Source: Zooshikella sp050749885 (lineage in GTDB: Bacteria; Pseudomonadota; Gammaproteobacteria; Pseudomonadales; Zooshikellaceae). Taken from it: 64,000 bases of DNA. How positions within the stretch are numbered: the stretch's first letter is position 1; each line of letters starts with the position of its first letter. This document shows, piece by piece, positions 10,237 through 17,601 of this stretch. The notes beneath the pieces were generated by a model. That model was not told the origin of the DNA. It searched no databases and worked only from the letters and a program-made list of their open reading frames with translations. The DNA is taken from NCBI RefSeq assembly GCF_050749885.1, contig NZ_JBOIUB010000006.1:1-64000 (forward strand). Direction: 5' to 3'. Made by a program: the position numbers and the translations under genes.

Positions 10237-11532
10237 ATGCGTCTTTTACGCAAATTAAGCAAGTTAATAAGCTATAGCACTTTACTATGTAGCGCTTCAA
10301 TAACATCAGCCAATGATCCTTTCGATCCATCCAATGTAGGCAACTGGCCAAAAAAACAAGTGGGTTACTGGTCATTTGACTATAAAGATATGCGAGACCA
10401 CAGTGAGTTCAATCATTCATCAATATTAAATGGCGATATTTCTTTTGCGGAAGGCATTCAAGGTTATGCTGCACAGTTTAACGACAGCAGCTCATCTATG
10501 GAGTTTAATGTAGGTGATAATTGGACATTGAGAGAACCCTTTGCATTTTCTGCTTGGTTATTTGCTTCTGAAACTAGTACAAATCAAAGTATTTTTTCTC
10601 GTACTGCAAAAAATAGATCAGGGGTAACTGTATTTATTGATAAAAACCTATTTATAAACGTGATTATCGTAGATGTTACTAAAGGTATTTTACACTTAAA
10701 GACTGAGCAAAAAATAGAACCCAAAAAATGGCAACATGTCACCATAAGCTACAATACGGGACTTAAACTCAATTCGACTCTAATTACTCTTAATGGTTTT
10801 GAAGCAGGCCTGAAAAAAATTAAAAGCTCCCTGTTTACGTCACCAACTCATGACTCAAAGTCAACATTTAATATTGGTTATACAAGCCCTAGACTATACA
10901 TTTTAAAACCTGGGGTGAATAGGCCTGAAAATTTTCAAGGAAAAATTGACGAAGTCTATTTATTTCAAAATATCATTAATCCTGTAGAGTCATACTGCCT
11001 AAGCCAGCTGGGTTTAAACTGCCTTATTCCTATTCAACAAGGCCCACAGGGTGAAAAAGGAATAAAAGGCCCACAAGGTCCTAAAGGTGAACAAGGCCCA
11101 CAAGGAAAACAAGGTGAACCTGGAGATCAAGGAGAGCAAGGTCCTCAAGGCCCACAAGGCGAGACTGGCCCTCAAGGACCACAAGGTAAATCAGGATTGC
11201 CAGGATTAGAAGGCCAACCCGGCGTGGGTAAAACAGGCACCAAAGGACCAGATGGCCAGCAAGGTTTACCTGGTGTGAGAGGTCCACAAGGTGAGCCAGG
11301 GCCAAGAGGTGATGCAGGTCCTATTGCAGATTCCTACCAGGATTTACCTAAAGGTACGCTATCAGGCTTTTGCCAAATAAATAAAGCTAACCAAACAATT
11401 ACGCTACATTATGGCACTGCAGCATCAACCTACACTTATCGTCATAATAGCCAGTACTTAAATGCCTGCAGCTGTGCATCGGGCTGGACTCGAGTGGGAG
11501 ATGTTAATGCCTCATGGTGTATTAAAAATTAA
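10237..11532 (+). CDS. exported collagen-like protein with LamG-like domain (first of three)
   Basis: 431 residues from the ATG at 10237. That start is chosen because AGGG lies 8 nt upstream and the product begins with a good signal peptide (RLLRKLSK, then a hydrophobic core, cleavage likely after SITSA, residue 25). The frame can be extended to a GTG at 10138, but that buries the signal. Residues ~40-255 look like a LamG/concanavalin-like jelly-roll (GYWSFD near the start, KWQHVTISY, GKIDEVYLF near the end). Residues 269-363 are about 31 Gly-X-Y triplets, rich in GPQ, GEQ and GPK, with one short interruption after residue 328. The C-terminal ~68 residues hold four cysteines in a CxCxxGW...CIK pattern shared with the next two genes. 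Bacterial collagens form triple helices without hydroxyproline; this one is probably surface-bound or secreted, function unknown. Confidence 0.9.
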   Translation: MRLLRKLSKLISYSTLLCSASITSANDPFDPSNVGNWPKKQVGYWSFDYKDMRDHSEFNHSSILNGDISFAEGIQGYAAQFNDSSSSMEFNVGDNWTLREPFAFSAWLFASETSTNQSIFSRTAKNRSGVTVFIDKNLFINVIIVDVTKGILHLKTEQKIEPKKWQHVTISYNTGLKLNSTLITLNGFEAGLKKIKSSLFTSPTHDSKSTFNIGYTSPRLYILKPGVNRPENFQGKIDEVYLFQNIINPVESYCLSQLGLNCLIPIQQGPQGEKGIKGPQGPKGEQGPQGKQGEPGDQGEQGPQGPQGETGPQGPQGKSGLPGLEGQPGVGKTGTKGPDGQQGLPGVRGPQGEPGPRGDAGPIADSYQDLPKGTLSGFCQINKANQTITLHYGTAASTYTYRHNSQYLNACSCASGWTRVGDVNASWCIKN

Positions 11533-11601
11533 TTATCAGCCTATAAAAAATGCTTTAAATAAATATGTTTCAGCACAAAAAAACAGTGAATGAGTTTTTA
11601 A

Positions 11602-13446
11602 ATGATACGAAAAAATACACTTAGTACACTTTTATTTATAAGTTGTACCACAGCAGTTTTCCCCGCTACTGCTCAGCAAAAACCTGTTGGTCTATGGGAC
11701 TTCGATAAAATAGAAGCGCAACAAATTATAGACCAAAGCAATAATGCTTATAATTTACAGCTGCCTGAAAATGCTTCGCTTGCAGAGGAAGGAAAGAACA
11801 GTAAATCCCTTAGATTCAACCAAGAATTAACTTCGCTTGTTATTCCAAACAGCTGGTTAGGTGAAAACTCACATGCAGTGAGCTTTTGGTTTAAGCCTGA
11901 TGCAGCACTGAATACTTTTTCATTGATTCGTAAAATGAATCATGAAACTCAAGCGGGCTATCAACTCCAGGTTACAAACAATAGACTTGAGTTAGTGCTT
12001 AAATCGAGCCAAGGAGTAACAGTTAAAGTACAAAGTACCACTTTAACAGATTTACAACACTGGCAGCATTTCACTCTTTCTTTTGATAAAGAGCAACCAC
12101 AACCTTTGCATATAGCTATTAATGGTCGTCCTGTTTTATTCAATAAAACGATTGATTCAAGCCTGTTCAGCGGTACCCAACTGAAAAACGATAGTGCTAT
12201 TGAAATAGGTTTATCAACAGATAGCGCAATTAAAAACTTTACTGGCTTAATAGATCAACTAAGTATTTATGATCGCTCGCTTTCATTTTTCGAAAATCAA
12301 TGTCTTTTTAATCAAGGCGATGACTGTTGGCAATTCGCTGAAGGCCCTAAAGGCACTCGTGGTATTCCAGGCAATAAAGGTGAAGAAGGAAAAAAAGGAG
12401 AGCTAGGAGAAGATGGCACTAAAGGTAATCAAGGCCCTGTAGGAAATGCTGGTCCTCAAGGTAAAACAGGTCTGCAAGGTGAACAGGGTCCATCAGGTAA
12501 ACAAGGTCAACCAGGCCAAAATGGCAAACCTGGTCCTGAAGGTGATCCTGGCCCACAAGGCGCTAGAGGTCAACAAGGAGACCCTGGAGATAAAGGTCCA
12601 AAGGGTGAAAAAGGTGATCGTGGTGAAGCAGGATTAGTAGGGCTGAGTTTCTATGATATTCCAGAAAATACACTAGTTGGCTCCTGCACAATAAATAATA
12701 ATCAAGTTGTCTCAGTACAATCACCAGCAATTGCTCTTCAACAAGGTGGCAAAAGTATCTGCTCTTGCGAAGCTGGATGGGAAGCGGTACCACTATCAGG
12801 ATTATTCGGAGGGTCAGGCATAAGCCATTTTACATGCCTGAAAAATGCTAACCCATTGCCTTATTATACAGCATCACAAACCATGCCTGGCACTACGTTA
12901 AATAATTGCCAAAATTGGACGTTTTCGGACCTTCCTACCGAAGCCTCCAGTTATACACTAAATGTCAATTGGCAGTCACGTAAAGGTAATCACCAGCGCA
13001 CAATCAAAAATACTAAATCAGAAGGACAAACTAGCGTTACATTTAATCACTGCCCCCAAAAAGGAGGTTATTCAAGCCTTACCCTGCATGGACCTTATGA
13101 TGGATGGCCTGTTCAAGATTCAGGTGATAGTGGGTACTTAAAAATATGGCCACAGTCTAAGTCATTGAGTATGGGAGGAGGCCATGGTTATAACTGCCGT
13201 ACTTGGACTCTAAGTGGGTTTAACCCAGAAGCCAGTGCCTATGAAATAAACATACACTGGTTTGACCATAGAAATTACTACAGAAAAATAACAAACTTTA
13301 AACCAGAAGGACAAAGCAGTATATCGTTCTATCACTGCGTTCACCAGTCAGGAAATGCAGACATTACGCTGTATGGTCCTGTATCAGGATGGAGAGCAAG
13401 TGATACAGGACAAAATCCAATCAGGCATCACGGCGGCCACAAATGA
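11602..13446 (+). CDS. exported collagen-like protein with LamG-like domain and C-terminal repeats (second of three)
   Basis: 614 residues. The signal peptide is residues 1-24 (cleavage after PATA). The LamG-like domain covers ~28-235 (VGLWDFD, HWQHFTLSF, GLIDQLSIYDR). Residues 248-349 are 34 uninterrupted Gly-X-Y triplets, the most regular of the three. The shared CxCxxGW...CLK module follows (~355-415). Unlike its neighbours it continues with two copies of a ~96-residue unit (from N435-C436 and N531-C532), each with NCxxW, an EASxYxxNxxW segment, EGQ(T/S)S, FxHC and (L/I)T-L-(H/Y)GP-x(3)-GW. The gene starts 70 nt after the first and overlaps the annotated frame of the third, so one operon is likely. 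Its role is unknown; the extra repeats could be an adhesive or ligand-binding head. Confidence 0.9.
   Translation: MIRKNTLSTLLFISCTTAVFPATAQQKPVGLWDFDKIEAQQIIDQSNNAYNLQLPENASLAEEGKNSKSLRFNQELTSLVIPNSWLGENSHAVSFWFKPDAALNTFSLIRKMNHETQAGYQLQVTNNRLELVLKSSQGVTVKVQSTTLTDLQHWQHFTLSFDKEQPQPLHIAINGRPVLFNKTIDSSLFSGTQLKNDSAIEIGLSTDSAIKNFTGLIDQLSIYDRSLSFFENQCLFNQGDDCWQFAEGPKGTRGIPGNKGEEGKKGELGEDGTKGNQGPVGNAGPQGKTGLQGEQGPSGKQGQPGQNGKPGPEGDPGPQGARGQQGDPGDKGPKGEKGDRGEAGLVGLSFYDIPENTLVGSCTINNNQVVSVQSPAIALQQGGKSICSCEAGWEAVPLSGLFGGSGISHFTCLKNANPLPYYTASQTMPGTTLNNCQNWTFSDLPTEASSYTLNVNWQSRKGNHQRTIKNTKSEGQTSVTFNHCPQKGGYSSLTLHGPYDGWPVQDSGDSGYLKIWPQSKSLSMGGGHGYNCRTWTLSGFNPEASAYEINIHWFDHRNYYRKITNFKPEGQSSISFYHCVHQSGNADITLYGPVSGWRASDTGQNPIRHHGGHK
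12901..13440 (+). repeat. two tandem ~96-residue repeats at the C-terminus of the second collagen-like protein
   Basis: The translated units begin at 12901 and about 13189. Both carry NC-x-x-W, EAS-x-Y, EGQ-x-S, F-x-H-C and GP-x(3)-GW at matching positions, a period of 96 codons. Each unit has two cysteines, placed to form one disulfide per unit. Neither sibling gene has them. Confidence 0.7.
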
Positions 13447-13463
13447 TGCAAAATGAGATAGTG

Positions 13464-14819
13464 ATGAAAAAACAAAAAATAATCTACCCTTTAGTATTAA
13501 GTGCTTTAGCATCATCTCCCATGAGTTTTGCTGCGAATTTACAAGGTTATTGGTCCTTTGATAATTACTCAAATGATCAAGTATTAAATAGCCAAGCATT
13601 TAATCCATGGCAGGCTACCGTTAATAATCTTTCTGATAGTCACTTTAATGCGGTAGGACAATCTGGCGCCTCATTTGTGCTTAACAGTGATCCTCTTTTG
13701 CTGCCTAAGCGAAATGATTGGTTACTAAGAGATGGTTTAGGTTTATCTGTCTGGTTTAAACTGATTAGTAGTAACACATCAGATGAAGTTCTTTTTAGTG
13801 AATACTATGAGTACGAAGAAAGCTCACGACAAATTCAGGTTATCTTAACTTCATCAGGCATCATTAAAGTCAAAATACAAGCAGAAGGTAATTATCGCTC
13901 TGATTATGTAGCCACTTCGCTTTCGAAAGTAAATACACAATCAGACTGGCAACTACTAACAGTCAATATTGACGCTAAAACCCAAAAGCCTGTGTCACTG
14001 TCATTAAATGGTGCTATTGTGCCTTTAACTGATGAAGGTGAATTCAATATGATGACGTTTAAACAAAGTCATCATGCAGGCCCATTTACAGTAGGTGGTG
14101 ATGCTCAAGGATTATTAGCACCTTTTAGTGGTGAAATAGATGAAGTGCGCATTTATGCCAGACCACTGATTTATGCTGAAACACTATGTTTATACTTTTC
14201 ATTTAATTACGCAAATACCTGTGTCACTGAAGCATTACCTGGTGCCCCAGGTATTATCGGGGAGCCTGGAGAACAGGGTGATCAGGGCAACCCAGGGGAA
14301 CCTGGAGAAAAAGGCGAGCAGGGACCTCAAGGTGAAGATGGACCACAAGGCGATGCAGGAGAACAAGGAGAGAATGGCGATAAAGGTCCCGATGGAATAA
14401 CTGGTATTGATGGGTCTAATGGCAGTGATTCATCTGCAGGTATTAAAGGTAAACAAGGACCTCCAGGTGACCCTGGCCCAAAAGGCACTAAAGGTGAAAC
14501 GGGTTTACCCGGTATTAAAGGTGAAAAAGGCCCTAAAGGGGCACTTCCTCAAACATTTGCTGATTTGCCTAATGGAGCAACAGCCGGCTACTGTTGGCTT
14601 TACCAAGGTAAGCCTTTTAGGTTGCTCGAACCTGCAATAATGAAAGAAGGCAAGTGTGGTTGTGTTGAAGGATGGACCTTTATCGCCAGCAGAGGTACAG
14701 CTCAGGGAACCTGTTTGAAATCCTCCGGGTCATATACCTGGCAGCTGTCTACACCTTATCAAGAAGGACGCTGGACTCCAGCATTAATTCCAGCCATTAA
14801 TTTAATATTATTAAATTAA
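13464..14819 (+). CDS. exported collagen-like protein with LamG-like domain (third of three)
   Basis: 451 residues from the ATG at 13464, which has GAGA 5 nt upstream and gives a clean signal peptide (MKKQK, cleavage after MSFA, residue 23). An alternative ATG at 13443 overlaps the previous stop as ATGA and would add seven residues; translational coupling is possible. The LamG-like domain covers ~25-245 (GYWSFDN, LSVWFKL, GEIDEVRIYARP). Residues 260-361 are 34 triplets with one Gly-to-Ser break (SSA in place of a GXY, near residue 323) and many acidic triplets (GEP, GEQ, GED). The C-terminus has the shared CGCxEGW...CLK signature and then a ~30-residue tail. The arrangement matches its two upstream siblings, suggesting tandem duplication. 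Confidence 0.9.
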   Translation: MKKQKIIYPLVLSALASSPMSFAANLQGYWSFDNYSNDQVLNSQAFNPWQATVNNLSDSHFNAVGQSGASFVLNSDPLLLPKRNDWLLRDGLGLSVWFKLISSNTSDEVLFSEYYEYEESSRQIQVILTSSGIIKVKIQAEGNYRSDYVATSLSKVNTQSDWQLLTVNIDAKTQKPVSLSLNGAIVPLTDEGEFNMMTFKQSHHAGPFTVGGDAQGLLAPFSGEIDEVRIYARPLIYAETLCLYFSFNYANTCVTEALPGAPGIIGEPGEQGDQGNPGEPGEKGEQGPQGEDGPQGDAGEQGENGDKGPDGITGIDGSNGSDSSAGIKGKQGPPGDPGPKGTKGETGLPGIKGEKGPKGALPQTFADLPNGATAGYCWLYQGKPFRLLEPAIMKEGKCGCVEGWTFIASRGTAQGTCLKSSGSYTWQLSTPYQEGRWTPALIPAINLILLN

Positions 14820-14852
14820 TGGGATAATACTGCGTAGTTTTAAGTTAGAATT

Positions 14853-15197
14853 ATGATGAAATATATCGTTACATTATTCTCTATACTGGCAGCATCTAAT
14901 GTGTATTCAATTGGTCACGTCAGCAATGCAAAAGTTACTCAAATACGAGTAGATGGAGATGGAAAAGCTATGGTTTATTTCAATAAACCTATAACAGGAA
15001 CTCCTGCAACGTGTGTGCATAGTGCATATAAGAACGCATTGGGAGTTGATGCCGGAACTGATGGTGGGAAAGCTGTCCTAAGCATGGTTTTAGCTGCAAA
15101 AGCCAGTGGCTCACTTGTTACTGCTTACGGACTTGGTGTATGTGGTGTTTATGGAGGAAATACCATTGAAACCTGGAATTATGGGCATATTCTTTAA
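14853..15197 (+). CDS. small exported protein of unknown function, last gene of the collagen operon
   Basis: 114 residues. A signal peptide is clear (MMKYIVTLFSILAASNVYS, cleavage near residue 19). The mature ~95 residues look like a compact beta fold: VTQIRVDGDGKAMVYF, then a GGKA(V/I)LSMVLAAKASG helix and a final ETWNYG. Two cysteines (C55 and about C97) could form one disulfide. I recall similar short secreted proteins annotated as hypothetical in marine gammaproteobacteria, but know no function. It starts 33 nt after the third collagen-like gene and precedes a strong terminator, so it probably belongs to that transcript. The ribosome site is weak; ATG 14853 or 14856 are both possible. Confidence 0.8.
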   Translation: MMKYIVTLFSILAASNVYSIGHVSNAKVTQIRVDGDGKAMVYFNKPITGTPATCVHSAYKNALGVDAGTDGGKAVLSMVLAAKASGSLVTAYGLGVCGVYGGNTIETWNYGHIL

Positions 15198-15260
15198 TAT
15201 CTAACTCAAGCAAGAGTTTGCATATAACAAGTCATATTCTAGAACACCACCTCCATCAAT

Positions 15261-15293
15261 ATAGCCGATAAGCCTGCTTGTCGGCTATTTTTT
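15261..15293 (+). terminator. rho-independent terminator of the collagen-like operon
   Basis: The inverted repeat ATAGCCGA/TCGGCTAT, with a further AAGC/GCTT inside it, forms a stem of about 13 bp (one G-T pair) followed by six T residues. It lies 64 nt after the stop of the 114-residue protein gene. Confidence 0.88.
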
Positions 15294-15407
15294 AACAGCT
15301 CAGGCATAACCCAAAACCCATTGAACTGTATTAATCGTGTCATCTTGGCAGACACGCATAGATGTTAAAAATATTTTGATGCCTGCATGCCTTGCGAAGA
15401 GATGCTT

Positions 15408-16013
15408 TTAATTATGAGTTTTATATCGATAGTGTCCTGTTATTTTATAATCAAATAACATATCTTCAGCAACGGTTCCATGACCAATATTATGCACAAC
15501 CAAAGGTCTGTTCCTAAAAATATTTTTCTTATCAATTATTATACCGATATGAGTTAAATTTCCAGGTAATAACCAAGTTACTATATCACCTGGCCGATAA
15601 TCACTCACATTCTCACTAATCTCTAGAACAGTACCATGTCTTTTAAAAAAGGTTTGTAAATTAGGCACTCTACGGTGATCAATATTAGTATCTGTTTTGG
15701 TTAACCCCCATAATTTCGGGTAGGTATCGAATGCCCGCTTCATATCTTCATGGACAAGTCTTTGTAAATCAATACCCAGCTTTCGATATGATCTAATAAC
15801 TACATCAGTACATACACCTATATTATTGGGTACATCACCATTTGGATAAGGAATGTTTATATAACGACCATCGTAGGTTACCTTTTGACTTGTTCGCTCA
15901 ATAGCTGCATTAACTAACTTTTGTGTTTGACTTGCTGCGCCTGTTTGACAGTAACCTAACACCAGCACTGTTACTATATTTACTAGAAAAAACTGGCTTT
16001 TTATTTTACTCAT
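15408..16013 (-). CDS. DUF1287 (YijF-like) exported protein
   Basis: 201 residues from the ATG at 16013 (a GTG at 16025 overlaps the upstream gene and is less likely). The N-terminus is a signal peptide (MSKIK, hydrophobic LVNIVTVLVLG). The mature part matches the DUF1287/YijF family: YPNGDVP, GVCTDVVIRSYRKLGIDLQ with a conserved cysteine, HRRVPNL, then PGDIVTW and THIGI with a conserved histidine near the end. The Cys...His layout recalls NlpC/P60-type folds, so a cell-wall or amide hydrolase activity is possible but unproven. It follows the metallophosphoesterase gene by 4 nt. Confidence 0.85.
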   Translation of the reverse strand: MSKIKSQFFLVNIVTVLVLGYCQTGAASQTQKLVNAAIERTSQKVTYDGRYINIPYPNGDVPNNIGVCTDVVIRSYRKLGIDLQRLVHEDMKRAFDTYPKLWGLTKTDTNIDHRRVPNLQTFFKRHGTVLEISENVSDYRPGDIVTWLLPGNLTHIGIIIDKKNIFRNRPLVVHNIGHGTVAEDMLFDYKITGHYRYKTHN

Positions 16014-16017
16014 ATTA

Positions 16018-16809
16018 TTAAACACTAATTACCCATTGCTCGTTAAATTCAGGGTTAACCGAAATCGGATAACCTCTAGGGTTAGACATCACTCTGCAAT
16101 TGCCGATCATATAATCTTGCGATCTATGAATATGACCATGAAACCAGTAATTTGGTTGCCTTTTCTTTATCAGCCAATCAAGGTTCGATGCATAAGCAGC
16201 ATTGATATAGTCTTGCCTTTGATGTCTAGGAATTGAGTGAATACTTGGTGCATGATGAGATACGACAATTTGTACCAAAGGTTTGGTAACGTTATTTTCA
16301 GTTAATGTTCTCTCATGCCGATCATGTGTCATTTGTTTCTCAAGCCAACTAATAGAATACTGATGTACACGTGCAGTATGATTAACTGATAACACTGTTT
16401 GTTCTGTTGAGTGATAAATATAGTTATAGTCATTCATCCTCTGCTGACACAGTTTCGCAACATCACCTGCATTACCCAACAGTTTAAAATCGGTCCACAG
16501 TGTAGCACCGTAAAAAATAACATGGCCTAGCTGAATGGATGCGTTTTCTAGTAGATGAATATTTGTATCCTGGCAATGCTTACTTAGCTCAATTAACAAT
16601 CCAGGATAACTATGGCGATAATATTCATGGTTACCTAATACATAGATAATCTGTTGTTGTGGAAAACTATCAAGTGCCCACTCAAGTCCTTTAGCCCCTA
16701 AATTAATATCTCCTGCTAAAATGACTACATCAGCTTCACTTTTAGGTAGCTGATAAGAACCAAACTCCAAGTGTAAATCACTGAATAGTTGAATTTTCAT
16801 TGAAGTCAT
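16018..16809 (-). CDS. calcineurin-like metallophosphoesterase
   Basis: 263 residues. Metal-binding motifs occur in the expected order: D-x-H (SDLHLEF, near residues 10-14), GDxN (AGDINLG), GNHEYY, then VSHHAPS and a C-terminal GHIHRS. This is the full signature of calcineurin-like phosphoesterases. There is no signal peptide, so it is cytoplasmic. The substrate is unknown; the family includes nucleotidases, cyclic-nucleotide and phosphoprotein phosphatases. GGA stands 5 nt before the ATG at 16809; an alternative ATG at 16800 would remove three residues. Probably co-transcribed with the DUF1287 gene. Confidence 0.88.
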   Translation of the reverse strand: MTSMKIQLFSDLHLEFGSYQLPKSEADVVILAGDINLGAKGLEWALDSFPQQQIIYVLGNHEYYRHSYPGLLIELSKHCQDTNIHLLENASIQLGHVIFYGATLWTDFKLLGNAGDVAKLCQQRMNDYNYIYHSTEQTVLSVNHTARVHQYSISWLEKQMTHDRHERTLTENNVTKPLVQIVVSHHAPSIHSIPRHQRQDYINAAYASNLDWLIKKRQPNYWFHGHIHRSQDYMIGNCRVMSNPRGYPISVNPEFNEQWVISV

Positions 16810-17601
16810 TTTTCCATAATTTTTTAAAACTGGGCTAAAAAATAATTTTTTTAATTGAATACATGTAATTTAATTATATCAGACTTTACAGGAAGGCAAG
16901 GCTGGTTATGAGTAAAAGCAGGACTATTCTAAAGGTAGGAAAAAAGTCTTTATTGTTAAAAAATGAAATTATTTAAACGCACTCTTATAAAAAAAGTAAG
17001 TAAAATAAACTAATACTTATTTGAGTTGCTAATAACATTAAGGTTGCAATACCTATAATCTTCAAAAGACTGATATCTGTAGTATCCAACATTAATACAT
17101 TTCTAACTAGCCAGTTCATTGTTGATATCGTAACCTGCTCTTTCAGGGTTAAAGGCAGGCTATTCTATCTTCTTAGAGTCCTCACACAAACGAAGTGTTT
17201 CAACTCATGAGTGCTGACCCCATCACTATTTAGCAACTCACTCTTGGGCAAAACCCAAGCCAATGCCCCCTACCATGTTAACTAACTCCACAGGCAACTG
17301 TTCAAGACACTCCTGTACATCCTAATAATCAGAAAAATCACTGAAATGTGGAACTTAAAGACGTTTCTGTTAATAATTCTCAAACTTAATGTGTTAATTT
17401 GTTATTAAAAACAGTGTTTCTATAGCTATTATTTTAAAGTACTTTAGTACAACAAATAACATCACAATCAGTTTGTCTAACAAAGCAATATATTAAACCG
17501 ACAAACGCACGTTTAAAATGTGAACCATTTCAATACCATTCTTTTTAAACAATTCATAATTCGCCACGCTAAACACATAATTATTACTCAGGGTTAAGAA
17601 A
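16810..17601. other. long intergenic region between divergent metallophosphoesterase and collagenase genes
   Basis: About 790 AT-rich bases without a supported gene. A stem can be drawn at 17131-17159 (CCTGC and CTTT pairing with AAAG and GCAGG). The stretch ~17140-17390 is a little GC-richer, and its minus strand reads protein-like for short runs broken by several stops; a decayed gene is possible but not shown. Promoters for both neighbours must lie here, but no clear pair was seen. Confidence 0.45.

Noticed and set aside
11081..12793. Several long open frames in other frames over the Gly-X-Y tracts
   Set aside because: Repetitive codons of the collagen tracts keep the other frames open; the products are low-complexity shadows without starts or signals.
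17040..17390. Possible decayed gene on the minus strand, with short protein-like runs (for example PHFSDFSDY and LPVELVNMVGGIGLGFAQE)
   Set aside because: At least seven in-frame stops in about 110 codons, no more open than chance, and no family match that I could defend. A translated search with frameshifts would decide.
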